This document shows, piece after piece, positions 28,539 to 36,670 of a DNA stretch of 64,000 nt. Positions within the stretch are counted from its first letter, which is position 1, and every line of letters starts with the position of its first letter. A program made the translations under genes and the position numbers. Origin of the DNA: Lachancea mirantina. Its lineage: Eukaryota; Ascomycota; Saccharomycetes; Saccharomycetales; Saccharomycetaceae. The notes under the pieces were generated by a model. It was not told the DNA's origin. It searched no databases and worked only from the letters and a program-made list of their open reading frames with translations. The stretch is taken from assembly GCA_900074745.1 (NCBI GenBank), contig LT598469.1:434001-498000 (forward strand), in the 5' to 3' direction.

Positions 28539-30245
28539 ATGGATCGTGAGACGGACCCTTTACTGGCTCCAGCAATATCGCCGATCATTAACGATCATGT
28601 TGATGAAGTCGATCGCCAGGAACAGTTGAAAAGTAAATCAGTTCTATCGTCCTCAAGAGTGTTTGCCATCATCTTTGCATTGTTCACGGGCTCGTTTTTG
28701 TCCGCCATGGATATGACTCTGGTGGCAACGTTGATGCCCACCATTGCATCCGAGCTCGATGCTTCTTCTCAGATGTCCTGGATCGCCACTTCGTATCTTT
28801 TGTCCTGTAGTGCTTTCCAACCACTTTACGGCAAGCTTTCCGACATTTTCGGTCGCAAGGCCATGCTTGTATGGTCCAACTTGGTATTCGCATTTGGATG
28901 CTTCTGTTGTGGGTCTCCGTGGACCAATGACATCTGGACTCTTGCCGCGGGACGATTTATCGCTGGAATTGGTGGAGGTGGACTTACAGCACTCAGCACC
29001 ATCGCTGTTAGCGATATTGTACCTTTAAGACGTCGCGGTGTCTACCAAGGCCTCGGAAACATTTGCTTCAGTGTCGGTTGTGCCTCGGGAAGCGTCTTGG
29101 GCGCTGTTTTCCAGCAATCGATAGGCTGGCGATGGGCATTTCTGATCCAAGTTCCAGCGGCTATTGTGAGTGGATTTTTGGTGTTTACAGTCCTCAAATT
29201 GCCATCAAACTCGCCAGGACGTGGCACTGTTTTCTTGGAAAGAGATCAGGGCAACAATTTGAATGCTGGTCAAATAGCGGCCAAAATCGATTTCAAGGGC
29301 AGTTTTTACTTGGTTATGTGCATGCTAATTCTAATGGTTGTAATCACTAAAGTGAGTGATGTAAGCCAACTCTTAAGTTCACCGTCCTTTTACGTCTCCG
29401 TGTGCGCTCTTGCGGTACTTTTCCCACTTTTTGTAAAGGCAGAAATGGCTACATCCAACCCAATTATCCCATTACACCTCTTGTGGGAAAACCGTACCGT
29501 TCTAGCATCTTCGCTCACAAACTGGTTCTGCACAATGGCGACTTTCGCCATGATGTACTTCGTTCCGGTGTTTTGGCAAAGCGTCTACCGTTTTGATTCT
29601 TGGAATATCGGCATAAGAAGCATCTCCAATTTTGCTGGAATTTCGATAGGTTCTCTTGGATCTGGTCTTTATATGCGTCGCACAGGCCAATACTGGAATT
29701 TCAACATGGTACTTCAATCCATCTATGTTCTCGGAATTATCATTATTTTTTCCTCTTCCTTCTCGAGCAAACCTCATGGAGCCCTTGATTACGTTCTCAT
29801 GTTCTTACCAGGGCTGGGTTACGCAAGTATGCTAACAGTGACACTTTTGGCGCTGATAGCTAGCGTTGATTTTCAGCACCAAGCTCAAGTCACCTCGATC
29901 CAATATGCATTCAGAGCCACTGGATCAACGTTAGGTGTTTCTCTTGCGGGTGCTCTATACCAGTGGGGGTTGAATCACAAGCTAGATCGTTTAATACTCA
30001 AGGATGATGAACTACTGGAAAGATACGGTTCCCAGAAGCTGCTTAGATGGTGCTCGGAAATAGTCAATGATAACCTTTTTGATATCTCTTTTGATGAAAG
30101 ATTGTCAAAACTTGCGCATAAGTCATTCATGTTTAGCAGTGAGACTGCACTTGCATTTGCTGTCGTGGCAGCTTTGAGCGGTCTAGTTTGCAGCTTGTTC
30201 ATAAGAGAACATAAGCTTCTAGGTTCAGTTTCCTCCTCCAAATAG
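28539..30245 (+). CDS. Major facilitator transporter, vacuolar basic amino acid (Vba) type
   Basis: The ATG at 28539 gives 568 residues. It is a 14-helix drug:H+ antiporter-like MFS protein: SFLSAMDMTLVATLMPTIASEL (helix 1 with motif D1-like sequence), FQPLYGKLSDIFGRK (motif A), AAGRFIAGIGGGGLTALSTI (motif B/C region), and VYQGLGNICFSVGCASGSVLG. This matches yeast Vba1/Vba2 and S. pombe Fnx1, which import Lys, Arg and His into the vacuole. The N-terminus has acidic/dileucine residues (DRETDPLL), as in vacuolar membrane proteins. I cannot decide between VBA1 and VBA2 orthology. It is inserted between SED5 and AAT2, which are adjacent in S. cerevisiae. Confidence 0.88.
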   Translation: MDRETDPLLAPAISPIINDHVDEVDRQEQLKSKSVLSSSRVFAIIFALFTGSFLSAMDMTLVATLMPTIASELDASSQMSWIATSYLLSCSAFQPLYGKLSDIFGRKAMLVWSNLVFAFGCFCCGSPWTNDIWTLAAGRFIAGIGGGGLTALSTIAVSDIVPLRRRGVYQGLGNICFSVGCASGSVLGAVFQQSIGWRWAFLIQVPAAIVSGFLVFTVLKLPSNSPGRGTVFLERDQGNNLNAGQIAAKIDFKGSFYLVMCMLILMVVITKVSDVSQLLSSPSFYVSVCALAVLFPLFVKAEMATSNPIIPLHLLWENRTVLASSLTNWFCTMATFAMMYFVPVFWQSVYRFDSWNIGIRSISNFAGISIGSLGSGLYMRRTGQYWNFNMVLQSIYVLGIIIIFSSSFSSKPHGALDYVLMFLPGLGYASMLTVTLLALIASVDFQHQAQVTSIQYAFRATGSTLGVSLAGALYQWGLNHKLDRLILKDDELLERYGSQKLLRWCSEIVNDNLFDISFDERLSKLAHKSFMFSSETALAFAVVAALSGLVCSLFIREHKLLGSVSSSK

Positions 30246-30271
30246 ATATATAATATAAAGGTTTGATTCAC

Positions 30272-31534
30272 TTAGAATTTGGAATTGGAATAGTAAGTGA
30301 CCACTTCGTGGATGGCTCTTGCCACATGTTCCACGTTTCCGCTGTTGAGACCGGCAATGGAAGCCCTACCAGAGCTGACCAAATAAACGGCATGCTCTTT
30401 CTCTAAACGCTGGACCATTTCAGAGCTGAGACCAGTGTAAGAAAACATACCGATTTGCTGTACAATGTGATCCCAATTTCCAGGTGTTTTTAAAGCGACC
30501 AAATGGTCCCTCAAAGCATGTCTCATTTTCTGAATTCTAGAGGACATAGTCTCCATGTCCCTGTACCATTGTGCCCTCAGTTCCTTGTTGTTTAATACTT
30601 GTGACACGACCTTGGCACCATAGGCAGGGGGGTTCGAAAGTTCGCTACGTGTTATTTTAGCCAATTGAGAAGTGACAGCAGCTTTTACGTTTTGCACCTC
30701 AACTCCAGTTTCTGGTACTGGTAATACAACGTGGAAAGCACCAACACGTTCACCGTACATTCCAACGTTTTTCGCAAACGACTGGCACACTAATATGGGA
30801 GACACGGTTGCCAATTTTTGTAGTCCTAGACGTACGGCAAAGGCGTCTTTGTCCAAATTACCCGATGCAAATCCTTGGTAAGCGGAATCAAACAATACAA
30901 TGTGATCATTGGCGGCCATTGCGTCCAATATCTTAGTCCACTGCTGTTCGGTGGGGTCCAACCCGGTAGGATTGTGAGCACAGGCGTGAAGAACAAAGAT
31001 GGACCCTCTGGAGGCTGAATAAATCGCCTCTAAGTACTTTTCAAGGTCCAAGGACTTGGTTGCAGCGTTCCAGTATGGGTAAGTAGCCGTTTGTAGGCCT
31101 TGAGACTCGAAAATGGCTTTATGGTTGGCCCAAGTAGGTTCCGACAAGTAAACGCTTTTCTCGGGGCAAGTCTTGCTCAAAAACTTGGCAGCAAGATGTA
31201 AAGCACCTGTTCCAGACAACGATTGGACAGATGCGACTCTACCCTCTTTCAAAGCGGCACTTTCTTCACCCAACAAAACTTTGGCAGCACCGTCTGTAAG
31301 GCCAGTAAAACCGGTAATACTGAGATATTCATGGTTGTAACTAGGATCTTCCCGAACCAATCTTTCAGCTTCGCGAACACTTGGTAAAACCCATGGTTTA
31401 CCTGAATCGTCTCTATAAGCACCAATGCCAAGGTCAACTTTGACAGGTCTTGAGTCATCCGTTAGTCTTTTCTTGATGTTGAAAAGCGCATCCGGTGGAA
31501 GTAATTCCACGTTGTTAAAGATCGTTCTGGACAT
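30272..31534 (-). CDS. AAT2: Aspartate aminotransferase, cytosolic/peroxisomal type
   Basis: The 420-residue PLP enzyme interconverts aspartate and 2-oxoglutarate with oxaloacetate and glutamate. Seen are LHACAHNPTGLDP (substrate/PLP loop), the Schiff-base lysine in VCQSFAKNVGMYGERVGA, and the late arginine in SSGRASIAGL. It has no mitochondrial presequence and begins MSRTIFNNVELLPPDALF like S. cerevisiae Aat2 (YLR027C). The C-terminus is SKF; S. cerevisiae Aat2 ends in AKL, a peroxisomal PTS1, so a variant PTS1 is possible here. It ends 26 bp from the convergent transporter gene. Confidence 0.96.
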   Translation of the reverse strand: MSRTIFNNVELLPPDALFNIKKRLTDDSRPVKVDLGIGAYRDDSGKPWVLPSVREAERLVREDPSYNHEYLSITGFTGLTDGAAKVLLGEESAALKEGRVASVQSLSGTGALHLAAKFLSKTCPEKSVYLSEPTWANHKAIFESQGLQTATYPYWNAATKSLDLEKYLEAIYSASRGSIFVLHACAHNPTGLDPTEQQWTKILDAMAANDHIVLFDSAYQGFASGNLDKDAFAVRLGLQKLATVSPILVCQSFAKNVGMYGERVGAFHVVLPVPETGVEVQNVKAAVTSQLAKITRSELSNPPAYGAKVVSQVLNNKELRAQWYRDMETMSSRIQKMRHALRDHLVALKTPGNWDHIVQQIGMFSYTGLSSEMVQRLEKEHAVYLVSSGRASIAGLNSGNVEHVARAIHEVVTYYSNSKF

Positions 31535-32228
31535 GGATAAGGTCTTCTAAAAGCTTTGTAAGGGGACTTTCTTCAAGTGACTGTCTTTAAACCAACTAGT
31601 ACAATTTTTCACCTTCCGTGATATTTCATTTTCTGAAGAGTCATGGTAAGAGTCATTATATTACTATATAAACCTATGAAACCTGAAAAGACATATAGCA
31701 AGCCTTGGTCAAACGGAGTCCAACTCATTGGGCCCAGATTTTGGCAAGTCTTTTCAGTATGTCCTGAAAATCTAGTTATGTTAGACCTATTTTGGTTGCT
31801 GCAGGTGAGAAATCTGATTAACTATTTGCATTAATGGGTATATTGAATTGTTTTGAGTGTCTGAAGAAATTTTAGGGGTTATAAACAGTTTTGGACGTCA
31901 AACACGAGTTTTGTGAGGTTTTAGTGTTTACTACCTTATTTATCCAAGATCTCCTTCGATGATAGCTCATATTTACATACATTTGCGTCGTTGTAGGGTT
32001 TTACAGCTAACTAGTACGCAATACGTGAGTCGGCAAATGCCAGTATAAAGTTAACGAGGTAATAAAGTGAGCAGCTAGAAGTAGTTAGGAGTATCTAGCG
32101 GCAGTCGAAAGCATCTGGGCCCAATTGAATTAATCCTTACAGCTGGGTCCTTCCAATTAAGCTGTCTTCCCTCGTAATGTGACTGGACATCCCTTGTTAT
32201 ATAAAAATCAAGTCTTAAATCAACAATT
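31535..32228. other. Intergenic: AAT2 promoter and tRNA-Leu 5' flank
   Basis: This 694-bp gap holds the AAT2 promoter (leftward) and the region upstream of a tRNA gene, where yeast retroelements often insert. I see no long terminal repeat I can define and no coding sequence. Confidence 0.5.
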
Positions 32229-32345
32229 GGTTGTTTGGCCGAGCGGTCTAAGGCGCCTGATTCAAGAAGTTCGCTTCTTAACGCTGTTTAACAGTGGAAC
32301 ACTCAGGTATCGTAAGATGCAAGAGTTCGAATCTCTTAGCAACCA
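32229..32345 (+). tRNA. tL(CAA): tRNA-Leu(CAA) with intron
   Basis: The mature sequence is nearly identical to S. cerevisiae tRNA-Leu(CAA): GGTTGTTTGGCCGAGCGG at the 5' end, anticodon CAA, long leucine-type variable arm and TTCGAATCTCTTAGCAACC at the 3' end plus discriminator A. The intron is 32267-32301 (35 nt), starting one base after the anticodon as usual and ending just before CTCAGG. A run of eight T at 32346-32353 is the Pol III terminator. Confidence 0.97.
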
Positions 32346-32503
32346 TTTTTTTTAAAAATCGAAAAGCTACAGAAATGAACAGATGTAGAGCGAATAGCAC
32401 CAAGAAAACCATCTGCCGCCATTAATTGTGTTTATTATGTGCATTATCTGACGATTAATCTATACAGAGATGATGCTTTTTAACATCCGAGTACATTTCA
32501 TGC

Positions 32504-33664
32504 TCAAAGTAAATACTCTTTTTTGAAATTGTCGACCATGGCGACTTGCTCAGGTGGTAACAGACTAATTTGATCCATTGGCAATGTTATGACCTGCTTT
32601 ATCATATCTTGTTGTTGTTGCGGGAGGGTGGATAGCTTTGCGTAATTGAGCTGTGGTTGTGAACCCATTATTGGAGCTGACATGGGTGGTATCACGGGGG
32701 CTTGTGGAGCAGCCGGTTGTGGATAATTGAATGGTTGCTGTGGTTGTTGTTGCTGTTGTAGGTTATCGACTACTGGAGCCGGTCCACTAAACGAATTGAG
32801 TGGGACATTTCCTGTCGGCACTGGTGTCGCATTGGGCGTATTCCCATTGCTGTATAAAGGTGCGGAATCCGTAGAGACCTGAGGCGAATTTTTAACCGTT
32901 TGTTGCTCTGTCAAAACTTTGGTCACCACGGGGTAATTAATGAACCCCATTTCTAACAAAGCTTGGGTGACAGCTATGGACACGTCGACGTTGGATCCTA
33001 GAAAATTCTCCAGTTGACTCCTCTGCGCATCTTGGTTCGCTAAAATCTTCAAATTCGAGATCATCTCCAACAATTGCAACGGCGCAATTTTGCTGAGATT
33101 TATCGAAACTGAGTCTGGTGTTGCCATCGCATTTGGCCGTAACGCAGGTAAATGTTGCGAAGCTTTGCTCAAAATATCGGGGAACGCAACTGCTGCTGTG
33201 GTTGGCGACGTGCTGCTGTCGTCACCTCCAGAGACTGGAACCGGATTCGTTGGACGCCGTGGTAGAGGTACTTCGGATACAAGTTCGAACGGTAATTCAA
33301 GTCCAGATTCCCAAGGAAATTTTTCTCTTTGTAAATCCAAAACGGATCTCTGATTTTTGGTAGAGTCTCTATAACCGGCTGGAATGGTTCGTTCCATATC
33401 GCAGGGAAACTTCTTTATCTTTTGAATGGTCTCGAGCGCTCTTTTACAATCTTTACTGGTCGCGTACTCGACAATGACGCCTATTATCTTACCATTACGA
33501 GGATCCGTTCTGGTAGAAACTGCAACTATGGGGCCTGATCCTGCGATGACTGACGTCACTGTTTCCTGAGTCCAATTTTGAGGTAGATTCGTGATTTGAA
33601 TCGCGCTCGAGAGATTATCTGGCGTCAACAAATGTCTTGTGCTTCTTCTCCTTGGATCTGACAT
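32504..33664 (-). CDS. PTI1: Cleavage and polyadenylation factor subunit Pti1
   Basis: Starting at the ATG at 33664 (MSDPRRRSTRHLLTPDNL, matching S. cerevisiae MTDPRRRTGRHFLTPENL) the protein has 386 residues; the frame also has an ATG five codons upstream. It has a degenerate N-terminal RRM (about 20-100), a CstF64-like hinge (FPDILSKASQHLPAL to LSKIAPLQLLEMISNLKIL and the ALLEMGF block), a Gln/Pro-rich linker and the C-terminal helical domain (QQDMIKQVITLPMDQISLLP). Pti1 belongs to CPF and works in mRNA 3'-end and snoRNA processing. It is a paralogue of Rna15, which is the very next gene in the same direction. Confidence 0.95.
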   Translation of the reverse strand: MSDPRRRSTRHLLTPDNLSSAIQITNLPQNWTQETVTSVIAGSGPIVAVSTRTDPRNGKIIGVIVEYATSKDCKRALETIQKIKKFPCDMERTIPAGYRDSTKNQRSVLDLQREKFPWESGLELPFELVSEVPLPRRPTNPVPVSGGDDSSTSPTTAAVAFPDILSKASQHLPALRPNAMATPDSVSINLSKIAPLQLLEMISNLKILANQDAQRSQLENFLGSNVDVSIAVTQALLEMGFINYPVVTKVLTEQQTVKNSPQVSTDSAPLYSNGNTPNATPVPTGNVPLNSFSGPAPVVDNLQQQQQPQQPFNYPQPAAPQAPVIPPMSAPIMGSQPQLNYAKLSTLPQQQQDMIKQVITLPMDQISLLPPEQVAMVDNFKKEYLL

Positions 33665-33868
33665 GCTAACGGAGTTCATAGAGCTCTCAATGGCCAGCTT
33701 TTAAACGTTTCTGGTCGTGGGTTCAATGTAAAGCTCTTCACGAATTTCAGCACCTCTTATATATAGGTCACGTGTACCCTTCCAAACAGACTTCTATCGA
33801 TACCTATATACAACTTCGTGATCCAGATGAATTCAGAGTCTGACTAGAATGCTTGCTTGTTGTGAGCA

Positions 33869-34654
33869 TCACAAAATTCCAAATTCACCGCGCATTGCCT
33901 TCTGTTTGAGATCCCATAAAGACATTTTTTCGTCGTCTGGAAGAACTGATATTTCACTGTCTGTAAGCTGCAAAACTTGTTGCAACAGTTCTCGCTGTTG
34001 TGCACGTATTTTGGGATCCTGTGGGGCAGCTTGGGGGGTCGCACTGGTTTCTTGAACTGCAAGTTGTGTGAGATCGTCTACGGTACTCAATCCATTCGTT
34101 AGTAGAAGTTCAGCGACGACAAACGTCAACTGGGGACATTGTTGTAGAAGACTGCAAAAAGCTTCGCCGTCGGAGCGAGCCATGCTTTGTAGTGTGCGTA
34201 AAAGATCCAGCTGTTGCTCTTTAGAATGTTTCGACAGTTCGCTGGATATCATCATCGCAGGTGTCGTCATGTTGATATTAACATCTACACCCTGGGGCAG
34301 TCCTGCAAACACAATGTTGCTATTGTTGATGCTATTGTCCGAAATGTCCGTATTGTTCGCAGCCGTGGGCCCGCCCATATCGCCGCCGCCGTAGTATCCG
34401 CATTTCAAATGTCGATTGCCCAACTGGTATCCGTTCAAATTTCGCACCGCGCTCGCACTGGAGTCTAGGTCTCTATACTCGATGAATGCGTAACCTTTTG
34501 ATTTACCGGTTTGCTGATCAAACATCATCTTTAAGTTCGTTACGGGCCCGACATTAGAGCAAAGATCCAGAATTTGTTCCTCTGTTTGGTCGTAAGGAAT
34601 GGAGCCCAAATAGACTATCCGTGATGGCGGATTATTTTGTACTGATCTATTCAT
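33869..34654 (-). CDS. RNA15: Cleavage factor IA subunit Rna15
   Basis: The ATG at 34652-34654 gives 261 residues beginning MNRSVQNNPPSRIVYLGSIP, as in S. cerevisiae Rna15 (296). The RRM (about 12-90: VYLGSIPYDQTEEQILDLCS, KGYAFIEYRD) binds A/U-rich positioning elements in pre-mRNA. A hinge with DVNINMTTPAMMISSEL binds Rna14, and the C-terminal VLQLTDSEISVLPDDEKMSLWDLKQK is the Pcf11-binding domain. The Asn/Gln linker of S. cerevisiae is shorter here. It diverges from DST1 as in S. cerevisiae (YGL044C/YGL043W). It lies 204 bp upstream of PTI1 in tandem. Confidence 0.97.
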   Translation of the reverse strand: MNRSVQNNPPSRIVYLGSIPYDQTEEQILDLCSNVGPVTNLKMMFDQQTGKSKGYAFIEYRDLDSSASAVRNLNGYQLGNRHLKCGYYGGGDMGGPTAANNTDISDNSINNSNIVFAGLPQGVDVNINMTTPAMMISSELSKHSKEQQLDLLRTLQSMARSDGEAFCSLLQQCPQLTFVVAELLLTNGLSTVDDLTQLAVQETSATPQAAPQDPKIRAQQRELLQQVLQLTDSEISVLPDDEKMSLWDLKQKAMRGEFGIL

Positions 34655-34727
34655 CTTCGGGTAGTACACAGGCTTCGAAATACTCTCTGTTAAGGCGTGT
34701 TCTCAAATATGCTAATTCAACTGTGAA

Positions 34728-34913
34728 ATGCGTCAAAATAGTCCAAATTTGGTGAGAAAAACGGGGCTTTCAGGCTTGAGTGATAAAATATCCGGTTCTA
34801 AAGGTCAAAGTGATCCAATACTAGTTCCTGGACCTCTATTTGGCTCAAAATTGTTGCCAACTAACCTAAATTTTGATGATCCTGATGATATTCAAGTATC
34901 AACTAGACAATGA
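34728..34913 (+). CDS. Hypothetical 61-residue protein between RNA15 and DST1
   Basis: This small frame begins with an ATG at 34728 and ends with TGA, 51 bp before DST1 and 73 bp from the RNA15 start. The sequence is Ser/Leu/Pro/Gly-rich, basic at first (MRQNSPNLVRKTGLSGLSDK) and acidic near the end (NFDDPDDIQVSTRQ), soluble, with no membrane segment and balanced composition for a real protein. I do not recognise it. The case for coding is an ATG start that fills most of a divergent gap; against it, it would lie inside the DST1 promoter or leader. Confidence 0.4.
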   Translation: MRQNSPNLVRKTGLSGLSDKISGSKGQSDPILVPGPLFGSKLLPTNLNFDDPDDIQVSTRQ

Positions 34914-34964
34914 CGAACTGAAAAATTTCAGCTCACCGTCAGAGCATCAATAACTGAAGTAAAG

Positions 34965-35861
34965 ATGGACAGTAAAGAGGTTCAAACACACGTTAAGAAC
35001 CTGGAAAAGAACAAAGCTAATGATGCGGTTGTTCTGGAAATTTTAACTATCCTAGATAAGGAACTTCAACCGACCGAAAAGCTCCTCAGAGAGACGAAGG
35101 TGGGTGTGTGTGTGAATCAGTTCAAGAAATCTAGTAATGCTAATATCGCCAAGCTGGTCAAGAAAATGATAGGTCAATGGAGGGATGCGATATCTAAAGA
35201 AAAAAAAATGCGAGTTTCTGCGAAAAGTTCTGTGGGAACTTCGGCCGGAACAGTAGGAATAAGTGCAAGGTCCGGAAACAGTTCTGAGCCCTTTAAACAT
35301 GAGAAGTACGTTTCTAGCAAACCTCGGAGCGCCAAAAATGATGGTGTTTTAACTACTGTTTACAATCATAAGTTGAGAGACACCATGGTAAAAGCATTTT
35401 ACGATGCTCTGGCCAAAGACAGTGAACATCCACCACAGTCGATTTTAACCACTGCCATTTCTATCGAAAAAGCCATCAATGCGGCCAGCAATTGCGATGA
35501 AAACGAAAAGGCGTACAAGGACAAGTACCGTGTCATTTACTCGAACATCATCTCCAGAAACAATCCAGATCTAAAGCATAAAATCAATAACGGCGATGTA
35601 ACGCCGGAATACTTAGTGAACTGCGATCCAAAAGAACTGGCACCAGCCCACTTGAAGAAGAAACTAGAAGAAATTTCCAGACAAAATTTGTTCAACGCTC
35701 AAGGCGCTACATTGGAACGTTCCGTGACAGATAGGTTTACTTGCGGGAAATGTAAAGAAAAAAAGGTTTCTTACTACCAGCTACAGACCAGATCTGCTGA
35801 TGAGCCACTCACCACATTTTGCACCTGCGAAGTATGCGGAAACCGCTGGAAATTCTCCTAA
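34965..35861 (+). CDS. DST1: Transcription elongation factor TFIIS
   Basis: The 298-residue protein (S. cerevisiae 309) rescues arrested RNA polymerase II by stimulating transcript cleavage. Domain I, an LW/TFIIN helical bundle, is at about 5-75 (KLLRETKVGVCVNQFKKSSN). Domain II, the Pol II-binding three-helix bundle, is at about 130-240 (RDTMVKAFYDAL, YKDKYRVIYSNIISRN). The C-terminal zinc ribbon has C-x2-C pairs (FTCGKCKEKK and CTCEVCGNRW) and the catalytic acidic hairpin in RSADEP. Both neighbours and orientation match YGL043W. Confidence 0.97.
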   Translation: MDSKEVQTHVKNLEKNKANDAVVLEILTILDKELQPTEKLLRETKVGVCVNQFKKSSNANIAKLVKKMIGQWRDAISKEKKMRVSAKSSVGTSAGTVGISARSGNSSEPFKHEKYVSSKPRSAKNDGVLTTVYNHKLRDTMVKAFYDALAKDSEHPPQSILTTAISIEKAINAASNCDENEKAYKDKYRVIYSNIISRNNPDLKHKINNGDVTPEYLVNCDPKELAPAHLKKKLEEISRQNLFNAQGATLERSVTDRFTCGKCKEKKVSYYQLQTRSADEPLTTFCTCEVCGNRWKFS

Positions 35862-36112
35862 ACGTGATCACGATAATAACTTGTAACCCCATCTGAAATA
35901 ACCACTTATATAAAAACATGTGTCTTTATAGCCCACCTAACGCTTTGCAAGTAATTTGACTCGGATATAGTTGTAAGTAAAGTATTTGCCTCAAATTTAC
36001 TTAATTAGTTGATATTGAAGTATTGTCTTTGTAGTTCTTAGCTTAAGCTTCTACACAATGCATTCTACCGAGATAACTAGAACAGCTAAAAAACATTATT
36101 CGCATCAGCAAG

Positions 36113-36538
36113 ATGTTCATCAGGTCCACAAAACCAGTTGCTTGTTTGGCAAGATATGCCGGAACAACTGTGGCCCCTCGTTGGGCGGTTTTGACCACTT
36201 TTCAAACAAGACGTTACGCTCAATCTTGGGATAACAGAAACTCTAACGAACAAATCGAAGCTCATATTAAGATTCAGAAATTACTAGACAGTATTCAGGC
36301 CAACCCTAAAGTGTTTTCGAAGCTGAACTCCATCAGTGAATTGTTGTATTCTAAAGGTTTGGTCAACGAGGAAACTGCTCCAGGACCATGGCAAATGATT
36401 AAGATTCTTACTGATAAAGACGTTAGACAGAAGATGGTCGAGTTTAGAGAAGAACTGGAAAAGGCCGGAATTGAATTGGGACCAGAACAATTGGGACCTT
36501 TGATGACGGTTTTGGGTATGAATAAACCCAACAAATGA
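36113..36538 (+). CDS. Small mitochondrial-type protein, YGL041W-A-like
   Basis: The 141-residue product starts with an Arg- and Thr-rich, acid-free stretch of ~40 residues (a probable mitochondrial presequence) and continues as a helical domain ending in LGPLMTVLGMNKPNK. The core contains PGPWQMIKILTDKDVRQKM. Position between DST1 (YGL043W) and HEM2 (YGL040C) matches S. cerevisiae YGL041W-A, a similar-sized uncharacterised mitochondrial protein; I rely on position, size and presequence for that link. The function is unknown to me. It is convergent with CYS4, 132 bp away. Confidence 0.8.
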   Translation: MFIRSTKPVACLARYAGTTVAPRWAVLTTFQTRRYAQSWDNRNSNEQIEAHIKIQKLLDSIQANPKVFSKLNSISELLYSKGLVNEETAPGPWQMIKILTDKDVRQKMVEFREELEKAGIELGPEQLGPLMTVLGMNKPNK

Positions 36539-36670
36539 AGAATATGATGTAATTTAAGGTTAGGCTTATTAGGTACGTTATGTAGAGCGCAGCGAATTAG
36601 ATAACCTTTGTGAAGCATTCTATTCTATAACTCAAGATGAAAATCTGGCCTTTGGATTCAAAGCAGTGGG

